A stretch of DNA of 20,515 bases from assembly GCA_041745765.1 (NCBI GenBank), contig JBGTIH010000051.1, positions 1-20,515 of the forward strand, written 5' to 3'. This document shows, in pieces, positions 13,316 through 20,515 of this stretch; the stretch's first letter is position 1, and every line of letters starts with the position of its first letter. The position numbers were made by a program, and so were the translations under genes. This DNA comes from JAHCHG01 sp041745765. Lineage in GTDB: Bacteria > Acidobacteriota > Blastocatellia > Pyrinomonadales > Pyrinomonadaceae. The notes below the pieces were generated by a model. That model saw only the letters and a program-made list of their open reading frames with translations, did no database searches and was not told where the DNA came from.

Positions 13316-15385
13316 ATGATTTTATCGAACTTCACAAAGCGTAGAAATGATTTTCTCACCGAACTTGCTTTGTTATTTTTGTTTTTTGCGATTTTTTCCG
13401 TCAGCCAAATTTCCGCGCAGACTCTTTCTTCTCCGATAATTGCTGATTCAGGGAATTTTCCCGAAATAAAAGATTCCAAAGATAAATACGGTCCGCTTTT
13501 TTCGATTGAAAAAGATTTTCGTATTGAAAAAATGCAGGTTTCGGGCGGCGCGGAAATTATTACGCTCTTTGCCAATCTCAAAGGGTTGACTGATTCAGCG
13601 GAGGAAAAAGCTGAAGAAGTTCCGCTTATCAGTATTTTGCGCGACACGCTCGGCGATGAAAAAATCGAAAACGACCGTCTGCGGTTTGTCTGGTCTTTGA
13701 GCTATGCGAAGCCTTCGATGCGGCAGAGATTTTCGGCGGCGGTTCCGTTTCTTTATTCCGGTAAGCGAAATAAGAAAGAAGTCAAAGACGGTATGCCGCC
13801 TGTTTTGATGGATCTTGAGCCGGTTAATAAAGATTTCTGGGACAAGGCTTTTTGGACGGTTTTTAGAAGTTTGATAATCGAAGATTTCAGTATTCCGGTT
13901 CGCGCTGCGGCATTGCAATATCGTGCAAATTCAGAAAATTATCAAAAATCTCAAATTGCCCGCGTTTTGGCTGTTTTATCGCTTTATGAAGCCGTCGAAG
14001 ATAAGAAAATACTAAACATCACCGACTTAAAAGACATTCAGGCGCGGTTGATGCTTTCCGATAAATTATTCGGTTCATTTATGCAGAACGAAAATCTGCA
14101 CCGCGTTTATAAAACCGAAAATAAGCAAATAACCGGAAATCGCGGACAGAATTGGGAACTTTTGCGGCAATATGCCGAAGCGCAGGATTTATATTTTGAA
14201 CCGCTCGAAATGCCCGACCGGAGCGCGACTCACGCGCTTGTCTGGATTGCCAAAGAAGATTTGGAGCGCAACAAAAATAAGAGTTTCAACGGACGCTTTC
14301 TAAATATCAAAAATCCCTGGAATGACAAGAGATTAAAAGACTGGAAGGGTTATGAAGAAATCCGCTGGTTTGATGAAAACAACCGGCAAGTTGAAGACGA
14401 TGCGCCGAATGCCAAGCCGAAAACGCTGATTCCGCTCGCTCTTTACGGTTTAGATTTTCCGAAAATTCCGACAATTTTAGTGGACTTCCGCGATCAGAAT
14501 AATCCGAAAAAACGCGAAATGTCGCGCCGCGTGTTAAATGATTTGGCGTATAATGTGCTTTCGATTTCAAGAATCAGCAATCTGCCGTTTTTTGTCGGAA
14601 ATTTTATTTATGATTTTGTGATGAAAAGGCGCGGAATTGATATAAATCAAAAAAGCCGTGTGAATTCTTACGCTCAATTAAAGTTTCTTTTGTCGTTAAA
14701 TGCTTCGCTCGATCCGACGTTTCGTGATGAAATTGCCGGACGGTTGGAAACGGTTTCAATTAATCCTTTAGAAAATAATCTCAATGCAGAAAATCGTATT
14801 GCAAAACGCCAGTATCAAAATCTGATGGAATATGCGAAAAACCCGAACGGTTTGCCAAAAAAACTGGAAAAATTAAGAGGCGAAGAAATGACGCGGTTGA
14901 AACATACGAAAAGACAGAGATTTCTGTATAATCTGGCGCGTGTCGTTACTTTCGGAGTTTACAAACACCGCGAAAATTATACGCCCGAACTTCGCTATGC
15001 GATGGATTTGCAGCGTCAACTCGAATATCACGAGAGATTTTTGCGCGAAGTCGCTCGAAATTCCGTCAGACCGGAAATTGACAACGATCTGCCGGCAATT
15101 AAAAAATCATTGGAATTTATTTCCCGCCACGGAGAGCGGGCAAAACCTAAAACGGTCGAAGCCATTGCCCGAATCTTTTCAATTTCCGAAATCGAAGATA
15201 TTCGTCATTTATGTTTAAGCGGTTTGCATAAAATCGAAAATTCCCAATCAAAAAAAGAACTTCGCGCTGTCTATAAAAATGAAAAAAACGATTGGCGTTG
15301 GCGAAATACGGCGGCGGTTTATTTAAATATTCCCGCGAATAATAAGAATACCGGAGTTGATTCGTTGCAGGATTTAAATGATTAA
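13316..15385 (+). CDS. Large secreted/periplasmic protein of unknown function (689 aa)
   Basis: I do not recognise this family. From the ATG at 13316, chosen because GGAAGGAA lies 7 nt upstream, the N-terminus is a signal peptide: basic TKRRN, a hydrophobic run at about 15-30, and a likely cleavage after ISA before QTL. The mature protein is highly charged (Lys/Arg/Asp/Glu/Asn-rich), has almost no Cys, and is mostly helical. The region around 540-689 contains helix pairs resembling HEAT/ARM-type repeats (SLEFISRHGERAKPKTVEA; EIEDIRHLCLSGLHKI). There is no obvious catalytic motif. Its last 8 bp overlap the start of the phosphatase-superfamily gene, so the two are translationally coupled and probably act together in the envelope. 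An earlier in-frame ATG at 13298 would add six residues. Confidence 0.8.
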   Translation: MILSNFTKRRNDFLTELALLFLFFAIFSVSQISAQTLSSPIIADSGNFPEIKDSKDKYGPLFSIEKDFRIEKMQVSGGAEIITLFANLKGLTDSAEEKAEEVPLISILRDTLGDEKIENDRLRFVWSLSYAKPSMRQRFSAAVPFLYSGKRNKKEVKDGMPPVLMDLEPVNKDFWDKAFWTVFRSLIIEDFSIPVRAAALQYRANSENYQKSQIARVLAVLSLYEAVEDKKILNITDLKDIQARLMLSDKLFGSFMQNENLHRVYKTENKQITGNRGQNWELLRQYAEAQDLYFEPLEMPDRSATHALVWIAKEDLERNKNKSFNGRFLNIKNPWNDKRLKDWKGYEEIRWFDENNRQVEDDAPNAKPKTLIPLALYGLDFPKIPTILVDFRDQNNPKKREMSRRVLNDLAYNVLSISRISNLPFFVGNFIYDFVMKRRGIDINQKSRVNSYAQLKFLLSLNASLDPTFRDEIAGRLETVSINPLENNLNAENRIAKRQYQNLMEYAKNPNGLPKKLEKLRGEEMTRLKHTKRQRFLYNLARVVTFGVYKHRENYTPELRYAMDLQRQLEYHERFLREVARNSVRPEIDNDLPAIKKSLEFISRHGERAKPKTVEAIARIFSISEIEDIRHLCLSGLHKIENSQSKKELRAVYKNEKNDWRWRNTAAVYLNIPANNKNTGVDSLQDLND

Positions 15386-17870
15386 AACCATCAGCAAGCG
15401 GAAAGTTTTTCCGTATCTTTTAATAATACTTTTAATTTTTCTGACGGCTGACACATCGTCGGCGCAAAATGTAAAGCGGCTTGTCATCATTAAGGTTGAC
15501 GGCATTTCGGCAGATTATCTCGATCAATACGTAAAACAAACCGACGAAAAAACAGGAAAAAGCGTGCTGCCCTGGTTTGATGAGGTTTTTTATCGAAACG
15601 GCACGCGGCTTTCTAATTTCTATGCCCGCGGAATGAGTCTTTCGGCGACTTCCTGGTCTCTGCTCGATACCGGACAGCATTTGCGGATAAAGGGAAATAT
15701 CGAATATAACCGGCTGATTCCGCAATCATTTTATTATTTGAATTTTATTCCTTATTATGCCGATTATGCGATGAAAAGAAGAGTAGATATGCCGGCAATG
15801 GAAGTTCTCGATCAGCTGGAAATTCCGATTTTGAGCGATGCTTTTCCCTACGACCGACGCTATACGAGTTTTCAGCTTCTTCAGCGCGGAACTGATTGGG
15901 ACGTTTTTGCAAAAGGATTTCTCAAACTTTTTCCAAGAAAATCTTCGGATTTTGTTGATGAATGGACAATCGGATTCGATTTTTTTAACACGACTTTTAA
16001 TCAACAAGAACGCGATATAATAAAAAAAATCGAGAATCATCCGGAAATTACGTATTTTGATTTTTTTACGCCTGATTTCGATCACGTTGCCCATCTGAAT
16101 AATAATACTGAAGTTCATTTTACTGTTCTGAAAAATTTAGATCAGACTATCGGTCGTTTTTGGACGGCTATCGAAAATTCAAAAAATGCCGATGAAACCG
16201 CGCTTATTCTGGTTTCGGATCACGGGCTTAACACAAGTGAAAAATCTTACAGTCAAGGCTTTAATATCATCAATCTTTTGCAGAGCCGCGCCGGTGGCGG
16301 GCATCACGTTGCCACCAAACAGCGGTTAATGCTCAATTATTCGATAAGAGGTTTAAATCCTTTTATCTCAATTGTTTCAAATGAATCGAAAGAATCTTTT
16401 TATCTGCAAAGACAGGCTAAAAGTTATCCGACTGTAAAAATTGATTTTGACGGAAACGAACGCGCCGCAATTCATCTGCGCGACAGCGATTTGAATATTT
16501 TGCAGATAATTTTTCAGGAAGTACAAAAAAGAAAAATTTCAAAAGAAAATGAAAAAGCGCTAAAGAAGGCATTTTTTGAAGTTAGAGACCGCCGCCGCGT
16601 TGATTGGCAAAAAAGAATTATTGATTTAGATAAAGAATTAGAAGCGTTAAACCGCTGGATAAAGATTCAGGAAAAAATAATCGAAAATCAGCCGCGCGAA
16701 TTTACGCCCGAACAAATAAAACTCGGCAAAGACAAAGAAGCCCGCCGAATCGCGGTTCAAGCCGAATTGGCGCGTAAAGACAAAGCGGAATATGTGCAAT
16801 ATTTGAAAACTTTGAAAAATTTGCTTGCGCTCGACATTGAAAATTTTCAACCGAAAAAATTACAAATCAAAGACATAATTGCTGAAGGCGCGATGGGCGA
16901 AAGAAATTCGATTTATCAATTGCAGAATTACGCAGTCGGTTTATCAAAACGTGGTTTAATTCTCGATGAAAACGACAGACTTGATTCTGAAAAAAGTTTT
17001 GAACGCGTCAATTATTTTGAATTATTTAAAAATCAGATGGTTCGCAGTAATGTTCAAAAAGAAATCGGTTCATCGCCGATTGATTTTGTCGCCGCACAGA
17101 TTCCGCTCGAACAAATCTCCGGTGCGTTGCCTGAGAATCTGCAAGCCGATCAAAATCCGATTTGGATATACGGCGGTAAAGATAAGCAAGCATTGATTTT
17201 AACTCGAACAAATGATGATTCGGTGAAAAGCTATTTTTATCTGCCGGTAGCAGATTTGAAGCAAAATGCGGAAGGGAAGTTTTCTTTTGAAATCAAGGAA
17301 TGGAGCGCGGGTTTTCCTCTGAAAATCTATGAAGATGAGAATTTTGAAGTTGAAAATTCTACTAAAAAAGATTGGTTGAGCCGGTGGCATACGGAAACGG
17401 AATGGCTTCGCGCCACGCATAAAACTATTTATTCCGCCGCCGTAATTAATCTGTGCGAACAACTTAACGATAATCTTTCCGAAAATTACAAAACCGTTGA
17501 AAATCTTTCGGAAGACGAAAAAATGCTGCGGCGTTTTCGGAATCATCAAAGACGATTGACCGAAACCGATATACTGATTCTGGCAAATAATCTTTGGAAT
17601 TTTGATATGCGCGGTTTTAATGCCGGAGGAAATCACGGCTCGTTTTTCAGAATTTCAAGCAATTCCGCGCTGATGTTCGCCGGCGGCGCAAAAACCGGAA
17701 TACCGCGCGGACTAAACATTACAGAGCCTTACGATAATCTGAGTTTTGTCCCGACCGTGTTTGCTTTGATAGACAAAATTGACGGCGAAAATATGCCTTC
17801 GGAAGATTTGCGAAACAAAGGTTTTAAGAAGTTTCCGGGCAGAATTATTAAAGAAGTGTTGGAAAATTGA
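15378..17870 (+). CDS. Exported alkaline-phosphatase-superfamily hydrolase (phosphodiesterase-like)
   Basis: This is an 830-residue exported enzyme with a signal peptide at 1-30 (hydrophobic 11-23, cleavage before QNV). The catalytic core has the metal-site pattern of the superfamily, closest to type I phosphodiesterases/nucleotide pyrophosphatases. Asp41 lies in IIKVDGI, the likely nucleophile Thr91/Ser92 in SLSATSWSLLDTG, Asp235 and His239 in FDHVAH, Asp281-His282 in VSDHG, and a last His in GGGHH (309-310) or GGNHG further on. All two-metal ligands therefore seem present. A long charged helical insertion lies at about 370-490 (KRKISKENEKALKKAF; LDKELEALNRWIKIQEKI), which is unusual for the family and may be a coiled coil. 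The substrate cannot be inferred. It overlaps the preceding secreted-protein gene by 8 bp. Confidence 0.85.
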   Translation: MIKTISKRKVFPYLLIILLIFLTADTSSAQNVKRLVIIKVDGISADYLDQYVKQTDEKTGKSVLPWFDEVFYRNGTRLSNFYARGMSLSATSWSLLDTGQHLRIKGNIEYNRLIPQSFYYLNFIPYYADYAMKRRVDMPAMEVLDQLEIPILSDAFPYDRRYTSFQLLQRGTDWDVFAKGFLKLFPRKSSDFVDEWTIGFDFFNTTFNQQERDIIKKIENHPEITYFDFFTPDFDHVAHLNNNTEVHFTVLKNLDQTIGRFWTAIENSKNADETALILVSDHGLNTSEKSYSQGFNIINLLQSRAGGGHHVATKQRLMLNYSIRGLNPFISIVSNESKESFYLQRQAKSYPTVKIDFDGNERAAIHLRDSDLNILQIIFQEVQKRKISKENEKALKKAFFEVRDRRRVDWQKRIIDLDKELEALNRWIKIQEKIIENQPREFTPEQIKLGKDKEARRIAVQAELARKDKAEYVQYLKTLKNLLALDIENFQPKKLQIKDIIAEGAMGERNSIYQLQNYAVGLSKRGLILDENDRLDSEKSFERVNYFELFKNQMVRSNVQKEIGSSPIDFVAAQIPLEQISGALPENLQADQNPIWIYGGKDKQALILTRTNDDSVKSYFYLPVADLKQNAEGKFSFEIKEWSAGFPLKIYEDENFEVENSTKKDWLSRWHTETEWLRATHKTIYSAAVINLCEQLNDNLSENYKTVENLSEDEKMLRRFRNHQRRLTETDILILANNLWNFDMRGFNAGGNHGSFFRISSNSALMFAGGAKTGIPRGLNITEPYDNLSFVPTVFALIDKIDGENMPSEDLRNKGFKKFPGRIIKEVLEN

Positions 17871-17966
17871 GATTCAGAACAGTCTTAAACAGGAAGAAAT
17901 GTTGAGTAAAAAATAGAAAAAATACTTCGTAGAATTGATGATTTTACGCTGATTTGAAGTAGAAAA

Positions 17967-19232
17967 TTATCTCAACTGAAAATCATCAAACCGGATTTTT
18001 CCGCTTATCGGACAGATTCCTTGCGGACATTTGACTCTCGCAAGTCTTATAGTTACGGCTTCTGCATCAGCCGGACTCGAAAACGGCAGAGTTACCTTCG
18101 TCCAATCGGCTTTTTCTGCCAGAGCTTCGGTTTCGGCTAAAATGTTGTTTGCCGCATCTACCACTTGCCATTGAAAGGTCGCCGCAGTTTTTAATTCGGA
18201 ATTGTAGAAAAAACTCAATTCGTATTTTTTATTCGGCTGAATGACAACCATTTGCGAAAGATTGCGAAAATCTCTGCCGTCCGCTGAATTAAAGACAAAG
18301 ATAAGCGAGCGATTACCGCCGCTTTTTTGCACATCGTCAAAACCGACTTGCGGCTGCAGCGCGTCGCCCAATTGCCAATCGAAAACGCCTGCGCCCGTCG
18401 GTTTGACATCTTTTTCAAAACCGCTGTTGATAATTTGTTCCGCGGCAATTTCGGGTTCACCTTCCGCCGCAATTTCGTTGGAAATTTCCAGCGCATCGCG
18501 GTATTTTTGGGCTGCCATCATTTGTTGAAAAAGTGTATTTCCCTCAGCTTTAAATCGTGTTTTTTTATCTTCGCCGGCAAGGTTTTTCCAGATTTCCAAT
18601 GCTTCATCAAAACGCTTTTCTCCGGCTAGAGAAACTGCCAGCATCGAATTTAAAATCGCGGAGTCGCCGAATTGTTTTCTGATTTCGCCCGAATTTCCTT
18701 GAAAAATTTGCCAAACTGTCGAAATAGCCGGTTTGAGATAAATTTCATTTTGCTCAGCCGCGCGGCGAATTTGGGAAAAGGCTTCTTCCATTTTTCCCTG
18801 GCGAAGCAAAAAATTGCCCAGAGTCCAATTAACTTGCGAATAATTCGGCGCAAGTTCGAGAGCTTTTCTCAGCGCCGCTTCCGCTCCCGCTGCGTTTCCG
18901 CTCCGGTCGCGGGCTTTTCCTAACGCCAGCCACAGACGATAATCGTGTGGTGCAAGCGCGGTCGCCGTTTCATATTCGGCGAGAGATTTTTCCAAATCTT
19001 CGGGCAGAAAAGTTCTTTCGTTTAAAACTGCGAGTGCGTAGTGAGTTTGCGGATCGGAAGGAGCAAGGCTAACGGCAAATTCCGCAACTTCTTTATGAAT
19101 AACCTGCGAAGAAATAGAATTGCCGAAACACCATTTGGCAAAGTAAAACATCAGCACCGAAAAAATCAAACAAAACGCGAAAAGCGCGATTTTCAGCGAA
19201 GCGGTTTTAATTTGAATAGTTTTTAATACCAT
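17967..19232 (-). CDS. Membrane-anchored TPR protein with C-terminal beta-sandwich domain
   Basis: From the ATG at 19232 (a TTG two codons earlier is possible) the protein is 421 aa. It has one N-terminal transmembrane helix (about 12-33). Several TPR-like repeats follow at about 50-250, with consensus stretches such as LAEYETATALAPHDYRLWLALGKA and AEAALRKALELAPNYSQVNWTLGNFL (each read in two parts). The C-terminal domain, about 270-421, resembles a carbohydrate-binding or galactose-binding-like jelly roll (INSGFEKD, SLIFVFNS, IQPNKKYELSFFY, GKIRFDDFQLR). The repeats should bind protein partners outside the cytoplasm. Similar TPR proteins occur near polysaccharide ligase genes, but none is in view. 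The gene is convergent with the 15378 gene and lies 15 bp below yggT, so it probably belongs to the same transcript. Confidence 0.8.
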   Translation of the reverse strand: MVLKTIQIKTASLKIALFAFCLIFSVLMFYFAKWCFGNSISSQVIHKEVAEFAVSLAPSDPQTHYALAVLNERTFLPEDLEKSLAEYETATALAPHDYRLWLALGKARDRSGNAAGAEAALRKALELAPNYSQVNWTLGNFLLRQGKMEEAFSQIRRAAEQNEIYLKPAISTVWQIFQGNSGEIRKQFGDSAILNSMLAVSLAGEKRFDEALEIWKNLAGEDKKTRFKAEGNTLFQQMMAAQKYRDALEISNEIAAEGEPEIAAEQIINSGFEKDVKPTGAGVFDWQLGDALQPQVGFDDVQKSGGNRSLIFVFNSADGRDFRNLSQMVVIQPNKKYELSFFYNSELKTAATFQWQVVDAANNILAETEALAEKADWTKVTLPFSSPADAEAVTIRLARVKCPQGICPISGKIRFDDFQLR

Positions 19233-19247
19233 TATCAATAAAAAAAA

Positions 19248-19838
19248 TTAATAAACGAACAGCCGCAAAACAAGCGTTTGCAGCAAACTGATGAGAATCA
19301 GAACAACCATTGCCGAAATATCGAACATTCCGATTGTCGGAATCAAACGCCGCGCCGGAGCTAAAACCGGTTCGGTAACAGTGTGAACAAACCGCAGAAA
19401 TTGATTGCTCTGAGCGGTGAACCACATTGAAATAAAGCGAATTAAAATAAACAAAATATACGCGCTCAAAACGGCGTAAAGAATAAATCCGATAAACGCT
19501 TTGACATTTCCGCTGAGAACGCTTGCCGATAAACCGTCAGCGATAAAAAATATGTTCCAGATTATCTGCAAACTGAAAAATGATAAAACCGCGACGATCA
19601 GCATTGTCAAAAGCGGTGCAAGTTTTGTATTAACCTTAAAACCCGCCAGAAAACGCGCCGCCGGATAAACAAAACGATCCGTCCATTTTTTTATGCGATA
19701 AGCGAATCTGCCGACTGTGCCGAACGGATTCGGATCGGAATAATTAAAAATAAGCCGCAAAATCAATAATAATATGAAAGCCAATGTCGGAATGACAATC
19801 GCCCAGAATATAAACGGATATATCAGTTTTAAAAGCAT
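19248..19838 (-). CDS. yggT: YggT-family integral membrane protein
   Basis: This 196-residue membrane protein has four to five helices. Two YggT-type units are visible. The second is diagnostic: SNQFLRFVHTVTEPVLAPARRLIPTIG in two parts, then MFDISAMVVLILISLLQ, which matches the family EPxLxPxRRxxPxxGxxDxSxxV pattern. The first is degenerate (FNYSDPNPFG, RFVYPAARFLAG). I chose the ATG at 19838 because it leads directly into the first helix. An in-frame start at 19904 would add residues translated from tandem-repeat spacer. YggT/YlmG proteins are linked to osmotic tolerance and to cell-division or nucleoid organisation, with no defined reaction. Adjacency to yggS is the classic conserved pairing. 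Confidence 0.9.
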   Translation of the reverse strand: MLLKLIYPFIFWAIVIPTLAFILLLILRLIFNYSDPNPFGTVGRFAYRIKKWTDRFVYPAARFLAGFKVNTKLAPLLTMLIVAVLSFFSLQIIWNIFFIADGLSASVLSGNVKAFIGFILYAVLSAYILFILIRFISMWFTAQSNQFLRFVHTVTEPVLAPARRLIPTIGMFDISAMVVLILISLLQTLVLRLFVY

Positions 19839-19854
19839 AAATAAGTTTTTCAAT

Positions 19855-19915
19855 GGATAATGAATAATGGAAAATGAAAAGTAGAAACAATTATCAATTA
19901 TCAATTATTAATTAT
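19855..19915. repeat. Heptanucleotide tandem repeats between yggS and yggT
   Basis: Two 7-bp periodic blocks lie side by side. Degenerate GGATAAT/GAATAAT/GGAAAAT/GAAAAGT units occupy 19855-19882. CAATTAT occurs three times plus a TAATTAT variant at 19888-19915, overlapping the yggS stop codon. Confidence 0.7.
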
Positions 19916-20515
19916 CATAATTTCTCTCGCCGAAAATCGCCGTTCCGACGCGCACAATCGTTGCGCCTTCTTCGACGGCAATCTCAAAATCCTGGCTCAT
20001 TCCCATCGAAAGTTCGCCTTTTTTATTGGCAAAAGCGTTTTGTGCCAGTAATTTATCACGCAACTCGCGCAATTCTTTAAAAAACGGTCGCACTTTTTCG
20101 GCATCGTCAAAAAATGGCGGAATTATCATCAAACCGCTAAGTTGTAAGCATTCGCAAGTTTTCAAAAACTCGATCAATTGCGGCAAATCATTTTCATTAA
20201 TGCCGTTTTTTGTCGCTTCATTTGCCAGATCAACCTGCACCAGAACCGAAAGATTTTCTCTCGTTTCCTCAACGCAGATTCTTTCCAGCCGCTCGGCAAG
20301 TTTTTTTGAATCGAGCGTGTGAATCACATCAAAAAGCTCGACCGCCTTCCGCGCTTTATTCGATTGCAGATGCCCGATCAGATGCCACTCTGCCGCATCG
20401 CGTCCGATTTCTTCGATTTTCCCGATCGCTTCCTGAACCTTATTTTCGCCTAAACAGCGCGCCCCGACCGCAATCGCTTCGCGCAAAACACTTGCGGGAG
20501 GAGTGTTGCTGACGG
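19908..20515 (-). CDS. yggS: YggS/PLPBP-family protein, 5' end outside window, PLP-lysine position is Asn
   Basis: The protein belongs to the single-domain alanine-racemase-fold family (YggS/ProSC/PLPBP), which controls pyridoxal-phosphate homeostasis. The reading frame runs off the window end. Visible hallmarks are REAIAVGARCLGENKVQEA, WHLIGHLQSNKAR, VQVDLANEATKNG, LSGLMIIPPFF, and LSMGMSQDFEIAVEEGATIVRVG ending GTAIFG (read in parts). The segment just inside the window edge reads VSNTPPAS, whereas the family has VSKTxPxx, with the Lys forming the Schiff base to PLP. Here the codon is AAC (Asn) at 20505-20507. The rest is well conserved. A TTG at 20486 would remove this segment, but the continuing alignment upstream shows the true start lies outside the window. 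Confidence 0.92.
   Translation of the reverse strand, partial: VSNTPPASVLREAIAVGARCLGENKVQEAIGKIEEIGRDAAEWHLIGHLQSNKARKAVELFDVIHTLDSKKLAERLERICVEETRENLSVLVQVDLANEATKNGINENDLPQLIEFLKTCECLQLSGLMIIPPFFDDAEKVRPFFKELRELRDKLLAQNAFANKKGELSMGMSQDFEIAVEEGATIVRVGTAIFGERNYDN

Noticed and set aside
17876..17966. Terminator between the convergent genes at 15378 and 17967
   Set aside because: Only a 6-bp TACTTC/GAAGTA pair with a long loop and no U-tract is visible.

Overview
The window looks like the chromosome of a free-living, moderately AT-rich, diderm bacterium. TonB C-terminal-domain proteins, a Tes-like radical SAM enzyme, a TIGR04222/MNIO pair and repeat-rich spacers together suggest Acidobacteriota (Blastocatellia-like). 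This assignment is inference from gene content, because no rRNA or other phylogenetic marker is present.

Layout. (1) 1-4300 is an accessory block with every gene on the minus strand: a C-terminally truncated SMR guanidinium exporter behind a guanidine-II (mini-ykkC) riboswitch with an overlapping terminator; small orphan ORFs; an ankyrin-TonB_C protein; a possible lipoprotein; and a TonB_C-only protein. Two families of non-coding repeats are interleaved: a ~60-80 bp tail placed just 3' of three different genes, and a ~230-260 bp upstream segment ending in a palindrome that precedes both TonB_C genes. (2) 4312-6031 is housekeeping on the minus strand: an FtsB/DivIC-like protein and a phosphohexomutase. 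(3) 6032-8795 holds a 678 bp AT-rich control region with a near-perfect sigma-54 promoter, then a radical SAM enzyme resembling archaeal tetraether synthase (Tes/MJ0619), closed by an intrinsic terminator. (4) 8796-10003 holds a MITE/REP-like element, a secreted CAP-domain protein and a strong terminator. (5) 10004-12958 is a plus-strand cluster: a TIGR04222-type membrane protein whose eight cysteines all lie in a 38-residue Gly/Ser/Cys tail, a DUF692/MNIO iron oxidase, a small partner-like protein, and peptide deformylase. This is the best candidate for a little-described system, a membrane-anchored RiPP-like substrate with its modifying enzyme. (6) 12959-17870 holds a spacer with a 76 bp terminal-inverted-repeat element, then two overlapping secreted-protein genes: an orphan of 689 aa and an alkaline-phosphatase-superfamily enzyme. 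(7) 17967-20515, minus strand: a TPR/beta-sandwich protein, YggT, and a 5'-truncated YggS whose PLP-lysine position reads Asn.

Several spacers carry 7-bp tandem repeats. I saw no tRNA, rRNA, CRISPR array, transposase or integrase. All family assignments come from motif reading without database searches.
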